Shown here piece after piece: positions 39,292 to 47,242 of a stretch of DNA of 64,000 nt; the stretch's first letter is position 1, and each line of letters opens with the position of its first letter. Origin of the DNA: an uncultured Eubacteriales bacterium (GTDB lineage Bacteria > Bacillota > Clostridia > Oscillospirales > Acutalibacteraceae); the NCBI GenBank assembly GCA_934477125.1, contig CAKSOL010000004.1:62001-126000 (forward strand), written 5' to 3'. The position numbers and the translations under genes are program-made. The notes under the pieces were generated by a model. It had not been told where the DNA came from, searched no databases, and was given only the letters and a program-made list of their open reading frames with translations.

Positions 39292-41319
39292 ATGAATCGG
39301 GAAACCGATATCCGCTATCTCAAGGGAATCGGAGAAAAGCGCGCGCAGGCGTTTTACAGTTTGGGCATCGATAACGTCGATGCCCTTTTGCGTTTTTACC
39401 CGCGCGCATACAAGGACTGGAGCGACACAAAGGGTATAGCCGACTGCTCCGACGGCGAAAAGGTCTGCATAAGGGCGAGAATAGCGACCGAAATCGAGCA
39501 GCGCGACATACGGCCCAAAATGACGATTTACAAATTCATTATTGAGGACTCCGCCCGCGCGAGAATGAGCGTTACCCTTTTCAACACCCGCTATCTCGCC
39601 GAGCGGCTGCACAAGGGCAGCGAATATCTGTTTTACGGAAAATTCGGCGCCGGCGCGTTTCTGCCGGAGCTTTCCTCGCCCGAAATAGCGGAGGTGACCT
39701 CAGCCGGAATTCACCCGGTTTACCGTTCAAGCAAGGCGATAAGCTCAAAGCAGATTGAGCGGCTGGTTAAAGGCGCGCTGTTCTGCGACCTCGGCGGCGA
39801 CCCGATTCCACAAAGCATAAGAGAGGAATACGGGCTTTGCGGCCTGCGCTTTGCGATAGAAAATATTCACTTTCCGCGCAGCGCGGACGCTCTTGCCGCG
39901 GCGCAGAAAAGGCTTGTTTTTGAGGAGCTTTTTCTTTTGCAGGTATCTCTTTTCCTTCTTAGAAAAAAGCACCGCGCCTTAACCGCGGCGATACTCAAAA
40001 GGGATTTTACCGACCTGTTTTTATCCCATCTGCCCTTTGAGCTGACAGCCGCGCAGAAACGGGTTATATCCGAATGTACCGCCGATATGAAAAGCGGAAA
40101 AATGATGAACAGGCTGATACAGGGCGACGTCGGCAGCGGAAAAACCGCCGTTGCCGCGGCGCTTTGCTATAACGCGGCGAAAAACGGCTTGCAGAGCGCA
40201 GTTATGGTTCCGACAGAGGTTTTGGCGGAGCAGCATTTCAAAACCATTTCCTCCTTTCTTTCGGGAAGCACGGTTAAATGCGTATGCCTGACAGGCTCGA
40301 CCAAAAAAAAAGAAAAGCGGCTCGCGGCGGAAATGCTTGAAAGCGGAGAGGCGGCTATCGCGATAGGGACTCACGCTCTGCTTACCGATAATATCGTTTT
40401 CAAAAATCTCGGTCTTGTTATCTGCGATGAGCAGCACCGTTTCGGGGTTGAGCAGAGGGCAAGGCTCTCGGCAAAGGGCGAAAATCCGCATCTCTGCGTT
40501 ATGTCCGCAACGCCTATTCCCCGAACCCTCGGTCTTATTCTCTACGGCGACCTCGACATAAGCATTATCGACGAATATCCGCGCGGACGGCAGAGGATAG
40601 ACTGCTACACGGTTGACAGCTCCTACAGACCGCGGGTGTACAATTATATCAAGCGGTTTCTGGACGCCGGGCGGCAGGGGTATATCGTCTGTCCGCTGGT
40701 TGAGGAGTCGGAAAGAGGAGAGCTTAAAAGCGCAGAGGAATATTATAAGGACATCAGCGAAAACGAATTCAAGGATTACTCTGTCGGCATTCTTCACGGC
40801 AAAATGAGCACAAAAACCAAGGAGCGGCAGATGCGCGCGTTTGCCGCAGGAGAAACGCAGCTGCTTATCTGTACAACGGTTATTGAGGTCGGGATAGACG
40901 TTCCCAACGCCGCGATAATGGTTATCGAAAATGCCGAGCGGTTCGGGCTTTCCCAGCTCCATCAGCTGCGCGGACGGATAGGCAGGGGGAAATATCAGTC
41001 GTCCTGCGTTCTGATTTCGGACGCCTCCGCCGAGCAGAGCCGCGAAAGGCTCGCGGTTCTGAGGGACAATTCGGACGGCTTCAGGATTGCCGACGAGGAC
41101 CTGCGGCTGAGAGGACCCGGAGACTTTTTGGGCAGCCGGCAGCACGGTCTGCCCGAATTCAAAATCGCCGACCTTTCATCGGATATGGAAACCATGAAAA
41201 ACGCCGGAAAAGCGGCAAAGGCGCTGCTTGAACGCGACCCGACGCTCACTCTGCCGGAAAATTCCGCGCTGAGGAGTCAGGTGGCGGAGCTTTACCGGAA
41301 AATGAAAAATGGAGGCTGA
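39292..41319 (+). CDS. recG: ATP-dependent DNA helicase RecG, 675 aa
   Basis: Remodels stalled replication forks and branched recombination intermediates. N-terminal wedge/OB domain (about 50-150), then superfamily 2 helicase: Walker A GDVGSGKTA (about residue 280), DEQH box (about 378), SATPIPRT, motif QGYIVCPLVEES, VIEVGIDVPNA, and QLRGRIGRG; the C-terminal TRG-region contains DGFRIADEDLRLRGPGDFLG. ATG 39292 follows CGGAGGAAA. Slightly short N-terminus compared with E. coli, normal for Bacillota. Confidence 0.97.
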   Translation: MNRETDIRYLKGIGEKRAQAFYSLGIDNVDALLRFYPRAYKDWSDTKGIADCSDGEKVCIRARIATEIEQRDIRPKMTIYKFIIEDSARARMSVTLFNTRYLAERLHKGSEYLFYGKFGAGAFLPELSSPEIAEVTSAGIHPVYRSSKAISSKQIERLVKGALFCDLGGDPIPQSIREEYGLCGLRFAIENIHFPRSADALAAAQKRLVFEELFLLQVSLFLLRKKHRALTAAILKRDFTDLFLSHLPFELTAAQKRVISECTADMKSGKMMNRLIQGDVGSGKTAVAAALCYNAAKNGLQSAVMVPTEVLAEQHFKTISSFLSGSTVKCVCLTGSTKKKEKRLAAEMLESGEAAIAIGTHALLTDNIVFKNLGLVICDEQHRFGVEQRARLSAKGENPHLCVMSATPIPRTLGLILYGDLDISIIDEYPRGRQRIDCYTVDSSYRPRVYNYIKRFLDAGRQGYIVCPLVEESERGELKSAEEYYKDISENEFKDYSVGILHGKMSTKTKERQMRAFAAGETQLLICTTVIEVGIDVPNAAIMVIENAERFGLSQLHQLRGRIGRGKYQSSCVLISDASAEQSRERLAVLRDNSDGFRIADEDLRLRGPGDFLGSRQHGLPEFKIADLSSDMETMKNAGKAAKALLERDPTLTLPENSALRSQVAELYRKMKNGG

Positions 41320-41374
41320 ACCAAAGCTGCCGGGCGGACGGTAAAAAATACAAACAAAAAAACATTGTAAAATT

Positions 41375-41403
41375 AAGCGCAATATGGTATTATATATTAG
41401 ATA
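41375..41403 (+). promoter_or_regulatory. Promoter of the E2-like gene
   Basis: TTGTAA (41375-41380), 17-bp spacer, TATTAT (41398-41403), preceded by TATGG so it is also an extended -10. The motif TATGGTATTATA equals the end anchor of six-hairpin element copy 1. Confidence 0.75.
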
Positions 41404-41439
41404 CTTATGTTAAATGCTTAATTTTTTTGGGGGTTCCTT

Positions 41440-42426
41440 ATGAGAGCGGACGGACTGAGACTCAGAAACATTGATCCTATGTATACCGTGGCGGCGCACG
41501 TTATGAACAAGCGTATGGATTCTATGAATATGGTAACCGTCGATATACCGATAGACCCGGTCAGGGAATATTTAAAGGAAAAGCGCCGCGAGGGAACGCC
41601 CCTGAGCCATCTTGCGGTCGTTATTGCGGCATATCTCAGAACGGCGGCAGAATTTCCGGAGCTTAACCGCTTTATTTCCAACTGCAAGCCCTATGCCCGC
41701 CGCGAATTCTCGGTTGCTATGGTCGTTTTAAAGTCCGGAAAGATGGACAACGGAACAATGTCAAAAATGTATTTTGAAATGGGACAGACGGTTTTTGACG
41801 TCAACCGCGTTATCAACGAATACGTTCAGAAAAATAAAAACACTCCGGAGAAAAACGGCACCGAGCGTATGATTAAAATTCTGCTCAGCCTGCCGGGACT
41901 GCTCCGTTTCGGGGTCGGTCTTTTCAGGTTTATGGATAAGCACGGTCTTTTGCCCTACAGCGTTATCCGGATGTCGCCGTTTCACAGCAGTCTTGCCATT
42001 TCCGACCTCGCCTCTATCCGCACAAATCACATTTATCATCATTGCTACGAGTTCGGAACAACGAGCATTTTCATAACGATGGGAAATCTCAGAGAGGTGC
42101 CGAAACGCAAGGGAGGAGAAATTGTTTTCGAGCGCTGTATGCCGCTCGGAATAGTTATGGATGAGAGGGTATGCTCGGGCAGCTATTTCGCGCTGGCATT
42201 CCGCCGCATTTCGCAGTATCTCAGCAATCCGCGTCTGCTTGAGGAGCCGCCGGAGGATATAGTATACGATGACGCACTGAACGACAGACAGCGCGAAAAG
42301 GTTAAAACCGGCATCAGAAAGGCATTTATGCGCGACCGTGACAGCGATTTTTCAAATTCTGACGCTCAGGGCGCGGGCGCCGGCGAAAGAGATACCGAAA
42401 AGGAACGCGAATTTGCAACAAAATAG
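41440..42426 (+). CDS. Stand-alone 2-oxoacid dehydrogenase E2-type acyltransferase-like protein with altered active site, 328 aa
   Basis: Matches the CAT-superfamily catalytic domain of E2 subunits but has no lipoyl or peripheral-subunit-binding domain. Family-like parts include the N-terminal LSHLAVVIAAYLRTAAEFPELNRF, the SSLAISDLASI region, FITMGNLREVP and the end of the fold at residues 235-268. Where E2 enzymes have DHRxxDG, this protein has DERVCSG (residues 241-247), replacing both catalytic His and Asp. An insertion of about 60 residues (VQKNKNTPEKN...LLSLPGLLRFG) follows. E1, E3 or lipoylation genes are absent. Function unknown; classical acyl transfer is unlikely. Confidence 0.82.
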   Translation: MRADGLRLRNIDPMYTVAAHVMNKRMDSMNMVTVDIPIDPVREYLKEKRREGTPLSHLAVVIAAYLRTAAEFPELNRFISNCKPYARREFSVAMVVLKSGKMDNGTMSKMYFEMGQTVFDVNRVINEYVQKNKNTPEKNGTERMIKILLSLPGLLRFGVGLFRFMDKHGLLPYSVIRMSPFHSSLAISDLASIRTNHIYHHCYEFGTTSIFITMGNLREVPKRKGGEIVFERCMPLGIVMDERVCSGSYFALAFRRISQYLSNPRLLEEPPEDIVYDDALNDRQREKVKTGIRKAFMRDRDSDFSNSDAQGAGAGERDTEKEREFATK

Positions 42427-42437
42427 CTCTAATCTAC

Positions 42438-42466
42438 TTGATTTTTGGGAAATACAGGGTTATAAT
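42438..42466 (+). promoter_or_regulatory. fba promoter
   Basis: TTGATT (42438-42443), 17-bp spacer, TATAAT (42461-42466). Confidence 0.8.
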
Positions 42467-42504
42467 ATAGTCAGATAAATTTTTAACAAACGGAGGAAAT
42501 AACA

Positions 42505-43368
42505 ATGTTGGTTTCTGCAAAGGAAATGCTTACAAAGGCAAAGGCGGGTCATTATGCCGTCGGTCAGTTCAACATCAACAATCTTGAATGGACCAAGGCT
42601 ATTCTTCTGACTGCCGAGGAGCTGAAATCTCCTGTTATTCTCGGAGTTTCCGAGGGCGCAGGAAAGTATATGTGCGGCTTCAAGACCGTTGCCGATATGG
42701 TAAAGGCTATGATAGACGAGCTCGGAATAACCGTTCCGGTCGCGCTTCACCTTGACCACGGCTCATACGAGGGCGCAAAGAAATGTATTGCAGCCGGATT
42801 TTCTTCAATAATGTTCGACGGCTCTCATTATCCGATTGAGGAGAACATCGCAAAGACTAAGGAGCTTGTTGCCCAGTGCGGCGCGCTCGGTCTTTCCCTT
42901 GAGGCTGAGGTCGGCGCTATCGGCGGCGAAGAGGACGGCGTTATCGGCGGCGGAGAGGTTGCCGACCCGGAGGAATGCAAGCAGGTTGCCGATCTCGGAG
43001 TAACGATGCTTGCCGCCGGAATAGGAAATATTCACGGTAAGTATCCCGAAAACTGGACAGGCCTTAACTTTGAGGTTCTCGCGAAAATCCAGGAGCTGAC
43101 CGGCGCTATGCCGCTCGTTCTTCACGGCGGCACCGGAATCCCGGCGGATATGATAAAGAAAGCGATAAGCCTCGGCGTTTCCAAGATAAACGTTAATACC
43201 GAGTGCCAGCTCGCATTCGCTGCGGCTACACGCAAGTATATCGAGGAGGGCAAGGACCAGATAGGCAAGGGCTTTGACCCCCGCAAGCTCCTCGCTCCCG
43301 GCTTTGAGGCTATCAAGGAGACCGTTAAGGAGAAAATGGAGCTGTTCGGCTCTGTCGGAAAGGCTTAA
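42505..43368 (+). CDS. fba: Class II fructose-1,6-bisphosphate aldolase, 287 aa
   Basis: Zinc-dependent cleavage of fructose 1,6-bisphosphate into triose phosphates. Motifs: VGQFNINNLEW, the catalytic Asp and zinc His in LHLDHGS, LEAEVGAIGGEEDGV, zinc His in IGNIHGKYP and LVLHGGTGIP, and the phosphate-binding ISLGVSKINVNTE. ATG 42505 follows GGAGGAAA. A monocistronic unit with own promoter and terminator, separate from the pgk-tpiA-gpmI operon. Confidence 0.97.
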   Translation: MLVSAKEMLTKAKAGHYAVGQFNINNLEWTKAILLTAEELKSPVILGVSEGAGKYMCGFKTVADMVKAMIDELGITVPVALHLDHGSYEGAKKCIAAGFSSIMFDGSHYPIEENIAKTKELVAQCGALGLSLEAEVGAIGGEEDGVIGGGEVADPEECKQVADLGVTMLAAGIGNIHGKYPENWTGLNFEVLAKIQELTGAMPLVLHGGTGIPADMIKKAISLGVSKINVNTECQLAFAAATRKYIEEGKDQIGKGFDPRKLLAPGFEAIKETVKEKMELFGSVGKA

Positions 43369-43390
43369 TTTCCGCTGTTTAATAAAAATC

Positions 43391-43429
43391 GGGGCATTAT
43401 TCCGGTCTTTCCGGAGTAATGCCCCTTTT
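43391..43429 (+). terminator. fba terminator
   Basis: GGGGCATTATTCCGG (43391-43405) and CCGGAGTAATGCCCC (43411-43425), stem of 15 with one G.T wobble, then TTTT. Confidence 0.92.
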
Positions 43430-43571
43430 GTCTGAGCAGAAAGCAGATGTCAGGTTCGGTTTCCGAAACCTAAAGCCAAGGAGAACCGAACGCGCCTGAA
43501 ACGGCGTAATTTAAGCGTATTTCCGCCTGCCGTTTTTGTGAGGCTCAGCCAAGAGCGCCGAAAATGCAAAT

Positions 43572-43612
43572 AACCCCGGCAAATCCGCAGTCAAGGCAGG
43601 TTTGCCGGGGTT
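43572..43612. terminator. Hairpin between fba and the GH25 gene
   Basis: AACCCCGGCAAA (43572-43583) and TTTGCCGGGGTT (43601-43612), loop 17 bases. T-rich on both exits; likely ends the minus-strand GH25 transcript. The 140 bases between it and the fba terminator hold no gene. Confidence 0.7.
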
Positions 43613-43632
43613 TTCTATTCAGTCAAGGATTT

Positions 43633-45267
43633 CTATTCAGCCGATGAATTCTGATATTCTTCTCTTGTTAAAAGGTAGCTCGTTATGGCGTAAACCGTCT
43701 GACCGTTATATTCGAGCCTTGACCAGCCACTTGCGCTGTTTATGCCTGTTCTCCTGACAAATTCGCCTTTTTTGAGGGTATAAACCACCTGTGAGCCGCT
43801 GCCGCTCGTCGGAGCGGTTCTCAGGTTGACCTCCATTTTCGCGGTGACCTCATCCGCGGCGGCGGAAAAGCCGTCGTTCGCCGATGGGGTTTCGCTGCTC
43901 TCGGCAGGAGCCTTAACCTCGGTTGTGAGCAGGCTCGTTTTGGCATAAACCGTTCTGCCGTTATATTCAAGCCGCGTCCAGCCCTTGGCGCTCGTTCCGG
44001 TTCTCTTTACGAACTCGCCGTTTGTTATCGTTGCAACCAGCGCGCCCGAAGTTGAGGGGGCGTCGCGCAGATTTGTCTTTTCCTTGGCGGTCAGCTGACC
44101 GTCTGCCGGGGTAAAGCCGTCGTCCGACGATGCCGTTTCGGTCGGCGCAGGGGTTCGGTCGGTCGTTAAATAGCTGGTTATCGCGTAAACGGTTCTTCCG
44201 TTATATTCAAGCCTTGACCAGCCGTTTGAGCCGATGCCGGTTCTTTTAACAAAGGTTCCGTTCTTTATCGAGGCAACGATATTGCTGCGCGTTCCGGCGG
44301 CATCCCTGAGGTTTGTTTCCGCCTTGGCTGTAACCTCGTCCGAAACCGCCTTATAAATTCCGTCGTCCGCCGCAGGGGCGGCGCTGTCGGCAGGGCGCGC
44401 CTTTTTGTCCTTAGGCTCCGCCTTTTCGCGGGTGAAATAGGAAACAATCAAATCGGTGTTCCCGGAAATTCCGTTCACTCTGCCGCAGTTCGTATACTGC
44501 CAGGCGCTGTATTTTCCCGAATATGAGGGCGAGGGCGTTTCGGGGTAAGCCGGAGAGGTATATCTCGCGACCATAACCGCATAGCTTTCCTCTATCCTGC
44601 CGGTTTCCCAGCAGGAGCTGTCCTCAAGCTCGTTTTTCGCGGCGTAAAACATTCCCTCGTAGCCCCCGGCTGTCACCGCTTTTAAAAATTCGAGCGCGTT
44701 ATCGGTTCTTTCCGCGGCGGTCAAGATTTTCATCCGGCTGTTATCCGAGGAATAGCCCTCGCAGTCATAAACAACCGGGTATGAAACGGAATAGCCCTTT
44801 ATCGCCGAGAGAGTCCAGCCTGCTTCCTCGGCAGCCTCCGCCGGGCTGACGGCGGTTGAAAAGAAATAAACGCCGGTAAGTATTCCTGCCTTTTCAGCCT
44901 GCTGCAAATTATAATCGGCGTTTGCGTCCTTATATATTTTACCGTTTTCACCGCGGAAGCCTATGCGGATAAAGGCAAAGTCTATCCCGGCGGCGCGGAC
45001 GGCTGACCAGTTTATTGCGCCCTGCCATTTGGAAACGTCAATCCCGTTAGCCGCGCCCTTTTTCGCCGTCATATGCTCTGCGGTTACGGTTTCTCCCGTT
45101 TCTCCGCTCTTTTCGGCGTTTTCCGGGTCGGTCATATCGCCGTCGGCAGCAGCGGCGGCAGGCAGCCTTTCGGCGGCGCTTGAATTATTCTTCTTTCCGC
45201 AGGCGGCAAGGGAAAAAAGCATCAGCGCCGCCGAAAGAATACAAAAAATTCTTTTGGTTTCAGCCAT
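43633..45267 (-). CDS. Secreted GH25 lysozyme lipoprotein with three SH3 repeats, 544 aa
   Basis: N-terminal lipobox LAAC (about residue 23), a Ser/Ala/Glu linker, then a family 25 muramidase domain (about residues 74-280) beginning GIDVSKWQGAINW, with FAFIRIGFRG, GVYFFSTAVS and the catalytic pair in VVYDCEGY. Three bacterial SH3 domains follow (about 310-375, 390-455, 475-540), each with an NLRxAP-like start and a WSRLEYNGRTVYA-type core that may bind peptidoglycan. Probably remodels the cell's own wall from the outer membrane face. Start ATG 45267. Confidence 0.94.
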   Translation of the reverse strand: MAETKRIFCILSAALMLFSLAACGKKNNSSAAERLPAAAAADGDMTDPENAEKSGETGETVTAEHMTAKKGAANGIDVSKWQGAINWSAVRAAGIDFAFIRIGFRGENGKIYKDANADYNLQQAEKAGILTGVYFFSTAVSPAEAAEEAGWTLSAIKGYSVSYPVVYDCEGYSSDNSRMKILTAAERTDNALEFLKAVTAGGYEGMFYAAKNELEDSSCWETGRIEESYAVMVARYTSPAYPETPSPSYSGKYSAWQYTNCGRVNGISGNTDLIVSYFTREKAEPKDKKARPADSAAPAADDGIYKAVSDEVTAKAETNLRDAAGTRSNIVASIKNGTFVKRTGIGSNGWSRLEYNGRTVYAITSYLTTDRTPAPTETASSDDGFTPADGQLTAKEKTNLRDAPSTSGALVATITNGEFVKRTGTSAKGWTRLEYNGRTVYAKTSLLTTEVKAPAESSETPSANDGFSAAADEVTAKMEVNLRTAPTSGSGSQVVYTLKKGEFVRRTGINSASGWSRLEYNGQTVYAITSYLLTREEYQNSSAE

Positions 45268-45324
45268 TATTTTATAACTTCCGTTCCTTGAATTTATTGC
45301 GGTCAGGCAAAATCCCGTTTTCTG

Positions 45325-45352
45325 CGTCTGACATCTAACTTCTAACGTCTAA
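45325..45352 (-). repeat. Four heptad repeats over a stop codon
   Basis: Minus-strand units TTAGACG, TTAGAAG, TTAGATG, TCAGACG. The TAG of the first is the stop of the gene at 45349. Same unit as at 17456-17490. Confidence 0.75.
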
Positions 45353-45888
45353 ATTCCAAGCTCGCGCGCGTATTTCCTTATTTCGGAGAGGAACCAGCAG
45401 TAAACCGCCTCGCCGAGCTCCTGAAATATCGGGTCACCGTCGTGAGAACAGAGCATAGCAAAGGTTTGTCCCATACGGCGGTCTATGTCTCCGCCCCGGC
45501 GGAACGCAAGATAATAGAAAGAAAACGCGCCGGTATCGGACGACGAACGGTAAAGCTCATCGTCGGTTTTGCGCAATGTATCGAGAAAGCTTTTCTGCGC
45601 GATACCGTCCAGCTGGTCGTTATTGCAGCAAAGCTCAAAGCCGACAGTCGCCGTAAAGGAAAGCAGCAGCCGACGCTGAAGTATCATTTCATAATTTCCG
45701 TTTTCATCGTCCCCTGAGCCGGTTTCGCGCGCGTCCTCAACAAATCTTGCGGCAACCCTTCTGCCGAGCTCCACAGCCGCCGCTGCCTGTTCGGGAGAGC
45801 AGCCGGGAGGGGTATCGCCGGCGCGGCGCCTTTTCATCTCAAGCGAGGGCTTATCCCCCGCAATTTTAATATCCTTATCGGAATCCAA
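45349..45888 (-). CDS. Conserved hypothetical protein, 179 aa
   Basis: Soluble protein without recognised family. The middle has LLLSFTATVGFELCCNNDQLDGIAQKSF and the C-terminal half GAFSFYYLAFRRG and MGQTFAMLCSHDGDPIFQ, an alpha-helical pattern. The N-terminal 40 residues are charged and low in complexity (KRRRAGDTPPG). TTG 45888 has GGTGA about six bases upstream. It follows the TSCPD gene by six bases at the end of the dgt-dnaG-rpoD operon. The stop codon lies in a heptad repeat. Confidence 0.75.
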   Translation of the reverse strand: MDSDKDIKIAGDKPSLEMKRRRAGDTPPGCSPEQAAAAVELGRRVAARFVEDARETGSGDDENGNYEMILQRRLLLSFTATVGFELCCNNDQLDGIAQKSFLDTLRKTDDELYRSSSDTGAFSFYYLAFRRGGDIDRRMGQTFAMLCSHDGDPIFQELGEAVYCWFLSEIRKYARELGI

Positions 45889-45894
45889 TCTTCA

Positions 45895-46146
45895 TCACCC
45901 TTTGCGCTTATATTCCTTTAAAGCCTCCGCCAGCTGCGCGGGACAGGAGGTATCCTTAAAGCCGCATTTGATACTGTCGAGGCGGGATATAACGTCGTCT
46001 ACCTTCATTCCCCTGACAAGCGAGCCTATTCCCTTCAGATTTCCGTTGCAGCCGCCTGTAAAGGCAACGTCCTGCAGGGTGTCGCCCTCAACCTCAATAT
46101 CAATTTTCCGGGAGCATACTCCCTTTGGTATATATGAAAATTTCAT
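45895..46146 (-). CDS. TSCPD domain protein (TIGR03905 type), 83 aa
   Basis: Small protein named after its TSCPD motif, here KDTSCPAQLAEAL near the C-terminus, with GGCNGNLKGIGSLVRGMKVDDVI before it. The domain also occurs at the end of some ribonucleotide reductases and is thought to bind metal through cysteines (C12, C33, C61, C68 approximately). Function of the free form is unknown. Lies 21 bases behind rpoD. Confidence 0.9.
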   Translation of the reverse strand: MKFSYIPKGVCSRKIDIEVEGDTLQDVAFTGGCNGNLKGIGSLVRGMKVDDVISRLDSIKCGFKDTSCPAQLAEALKEYKRKG

Positions 46147-46167
46147 CGCGAATATTCCTTTCCTTTT

Positions 46168-47238
46168 TTATCTGTCCTTAAATTTATTGCTTCTTACCGG
46201 ATGTCTCAGCTTTCTCAGCGCCTTAGCCTCAATCTGACGTATTCTCTCTCTCGTTACGTTAAATTCGCTGCCGACCTCCTCAAGCGTATGGCAGCGGCCG
46301 TCCTGCAAGCCGAAACGCAGTCTGATAACAGCCTCCTCCCTCGGAGAGAGGGTTTTGAGAACGGTATCGATATCCTCGTTTGTTATAGTTTTCAAAGCCG
46401 CCTCATCCGGCGCCAGAGCGTCCTCATCGCGGATAAAGTCCATAAGCCGGGAGTCCTCCTCAGGGCCTATCGGCGTTTCCATCGAAACCGGCTCCTGCGC
46501 AACGCGCATTATCTCGCGGACGCGCTCAACCGGCAGCTCCATCTTTTTGGCGATAAGCTCCTCGCTCGGCTCGTAGCCGTTTTCATGAAGCAGCTGGCTC
46601 TGAATCTTTTTAAGCCGGTTTATCGTTTCGACCATATGAACCGGTATGCGGATAGTCCTTGCCTGGTCGGCTATGGCGCGGGTTATTGCCTGCCTTATCC
46701 ACCATGTTGCATATGTTGAAAATTTAAAGCCCTTGGTATAATCAAATTTATCGACAGCCTTTATAAGACCGACGTTGCCCTCCTGGATAAGGTCGAGGAA
46801 ATACATTCCCCTGCCGACATATTTCTTCGCGATACTTACGACCAGCCGCAGGTTTGCCTCGGTAAGGCGCTGCTTTGCGCGTTCGTCGCCCTCGGAGATT
46901 TTAACCGCAAGCTGAATTTCCTCGTCGCTCGTAAGCAGAGGAACCCTGCCTATCTCTCTCAGATACATCTTAACCGGGTCGTCAAGGGACATATTATCGA
47001 AATTCAGGTCGTCCTGAAGATTTTCGATATCCACTTCCTCAAGCTTCAGGTCGTCGTCGGTCGGACCCTCCTCAAGGTCGATATCCAGAGTCGGCGGAAC
47101 GGTGAAAAGCTCGTCGAGATCCTCCGGTCCGTTTTCAATCTCGTCTATCGAGTTGCTTTTGGACTCCAAAAGCTCGTCCTGAGCCTCATCAAAGCCCTCG
47201 GCAGCAGTTTTTCCGTTCTTGTTTTTTACGTCGTCCAT
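46168..47238 (-). CDS. rpoD: RNA polymerase primary sigma factor, 356 aa
   Basis: Vegetative sigma-70 (SigA). Short acidic N-terminal region (1.1 reduced), region 1.2 DPVKMYLREIGRVPLL, region 2 KYVGRGMYFLDLIQEGNVGLIKAV and the -10-binding TYATWWIRQAITRAI, region 3 IRIPVHMVETINRL, region 4 with LRFGLQDGRCHTLEEVGSEF and the -35-binding helix VTRERIRQIEAKALRKLRHP. Four bases behind dnaG, the classical macromolecular-synthesis arrangement with dgt. Confidence 0.98.
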   Translation of the reverse strand: MDDVKNKNGKTAAEGFDEAQDELLESKSNSIDEIENGPEDLDELFTVPPTLDIDLEEGPTDDDLKLEEVDIENLQDDLNFDNMSLDDPVKMYLREIGRVPLLTSDEEIQLAVKISEGDERAKQRLTEANLRLVVSIAKKYVGRGMYFLDLIQEGNVGLIKAVDKFDYTKGFKFSTYATWWIRQAITRAIADQARTIRIPVHMVETINRLKKIQSQLLHENGYEPSEELIAKKMELPVERVREIMRVAQEPVSMETPIGPEEDSRLMDFIRDEDALAPDEAALKTITNEDIDTVLKTLSPREEAVIRLRFGLQDGRCHTLEEVGSEFNVTRERIRQIEAKALRKLRHPVRSNKFKDR

Positions 47239-47242
47239 TCTC

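Noticed and set aside
40021..41145. 374-codon frame antisense to recG
   Set aside because: recG is complete with all helicase motifs; the antisense frame has no recognisable protein features.
43430..43571. Small gene between fba and the GH25 gene
   Set aside because: No open frame with a ribosome site; only loosely palindromic DNA such as AGGTTCGG/CCGAAACCT.
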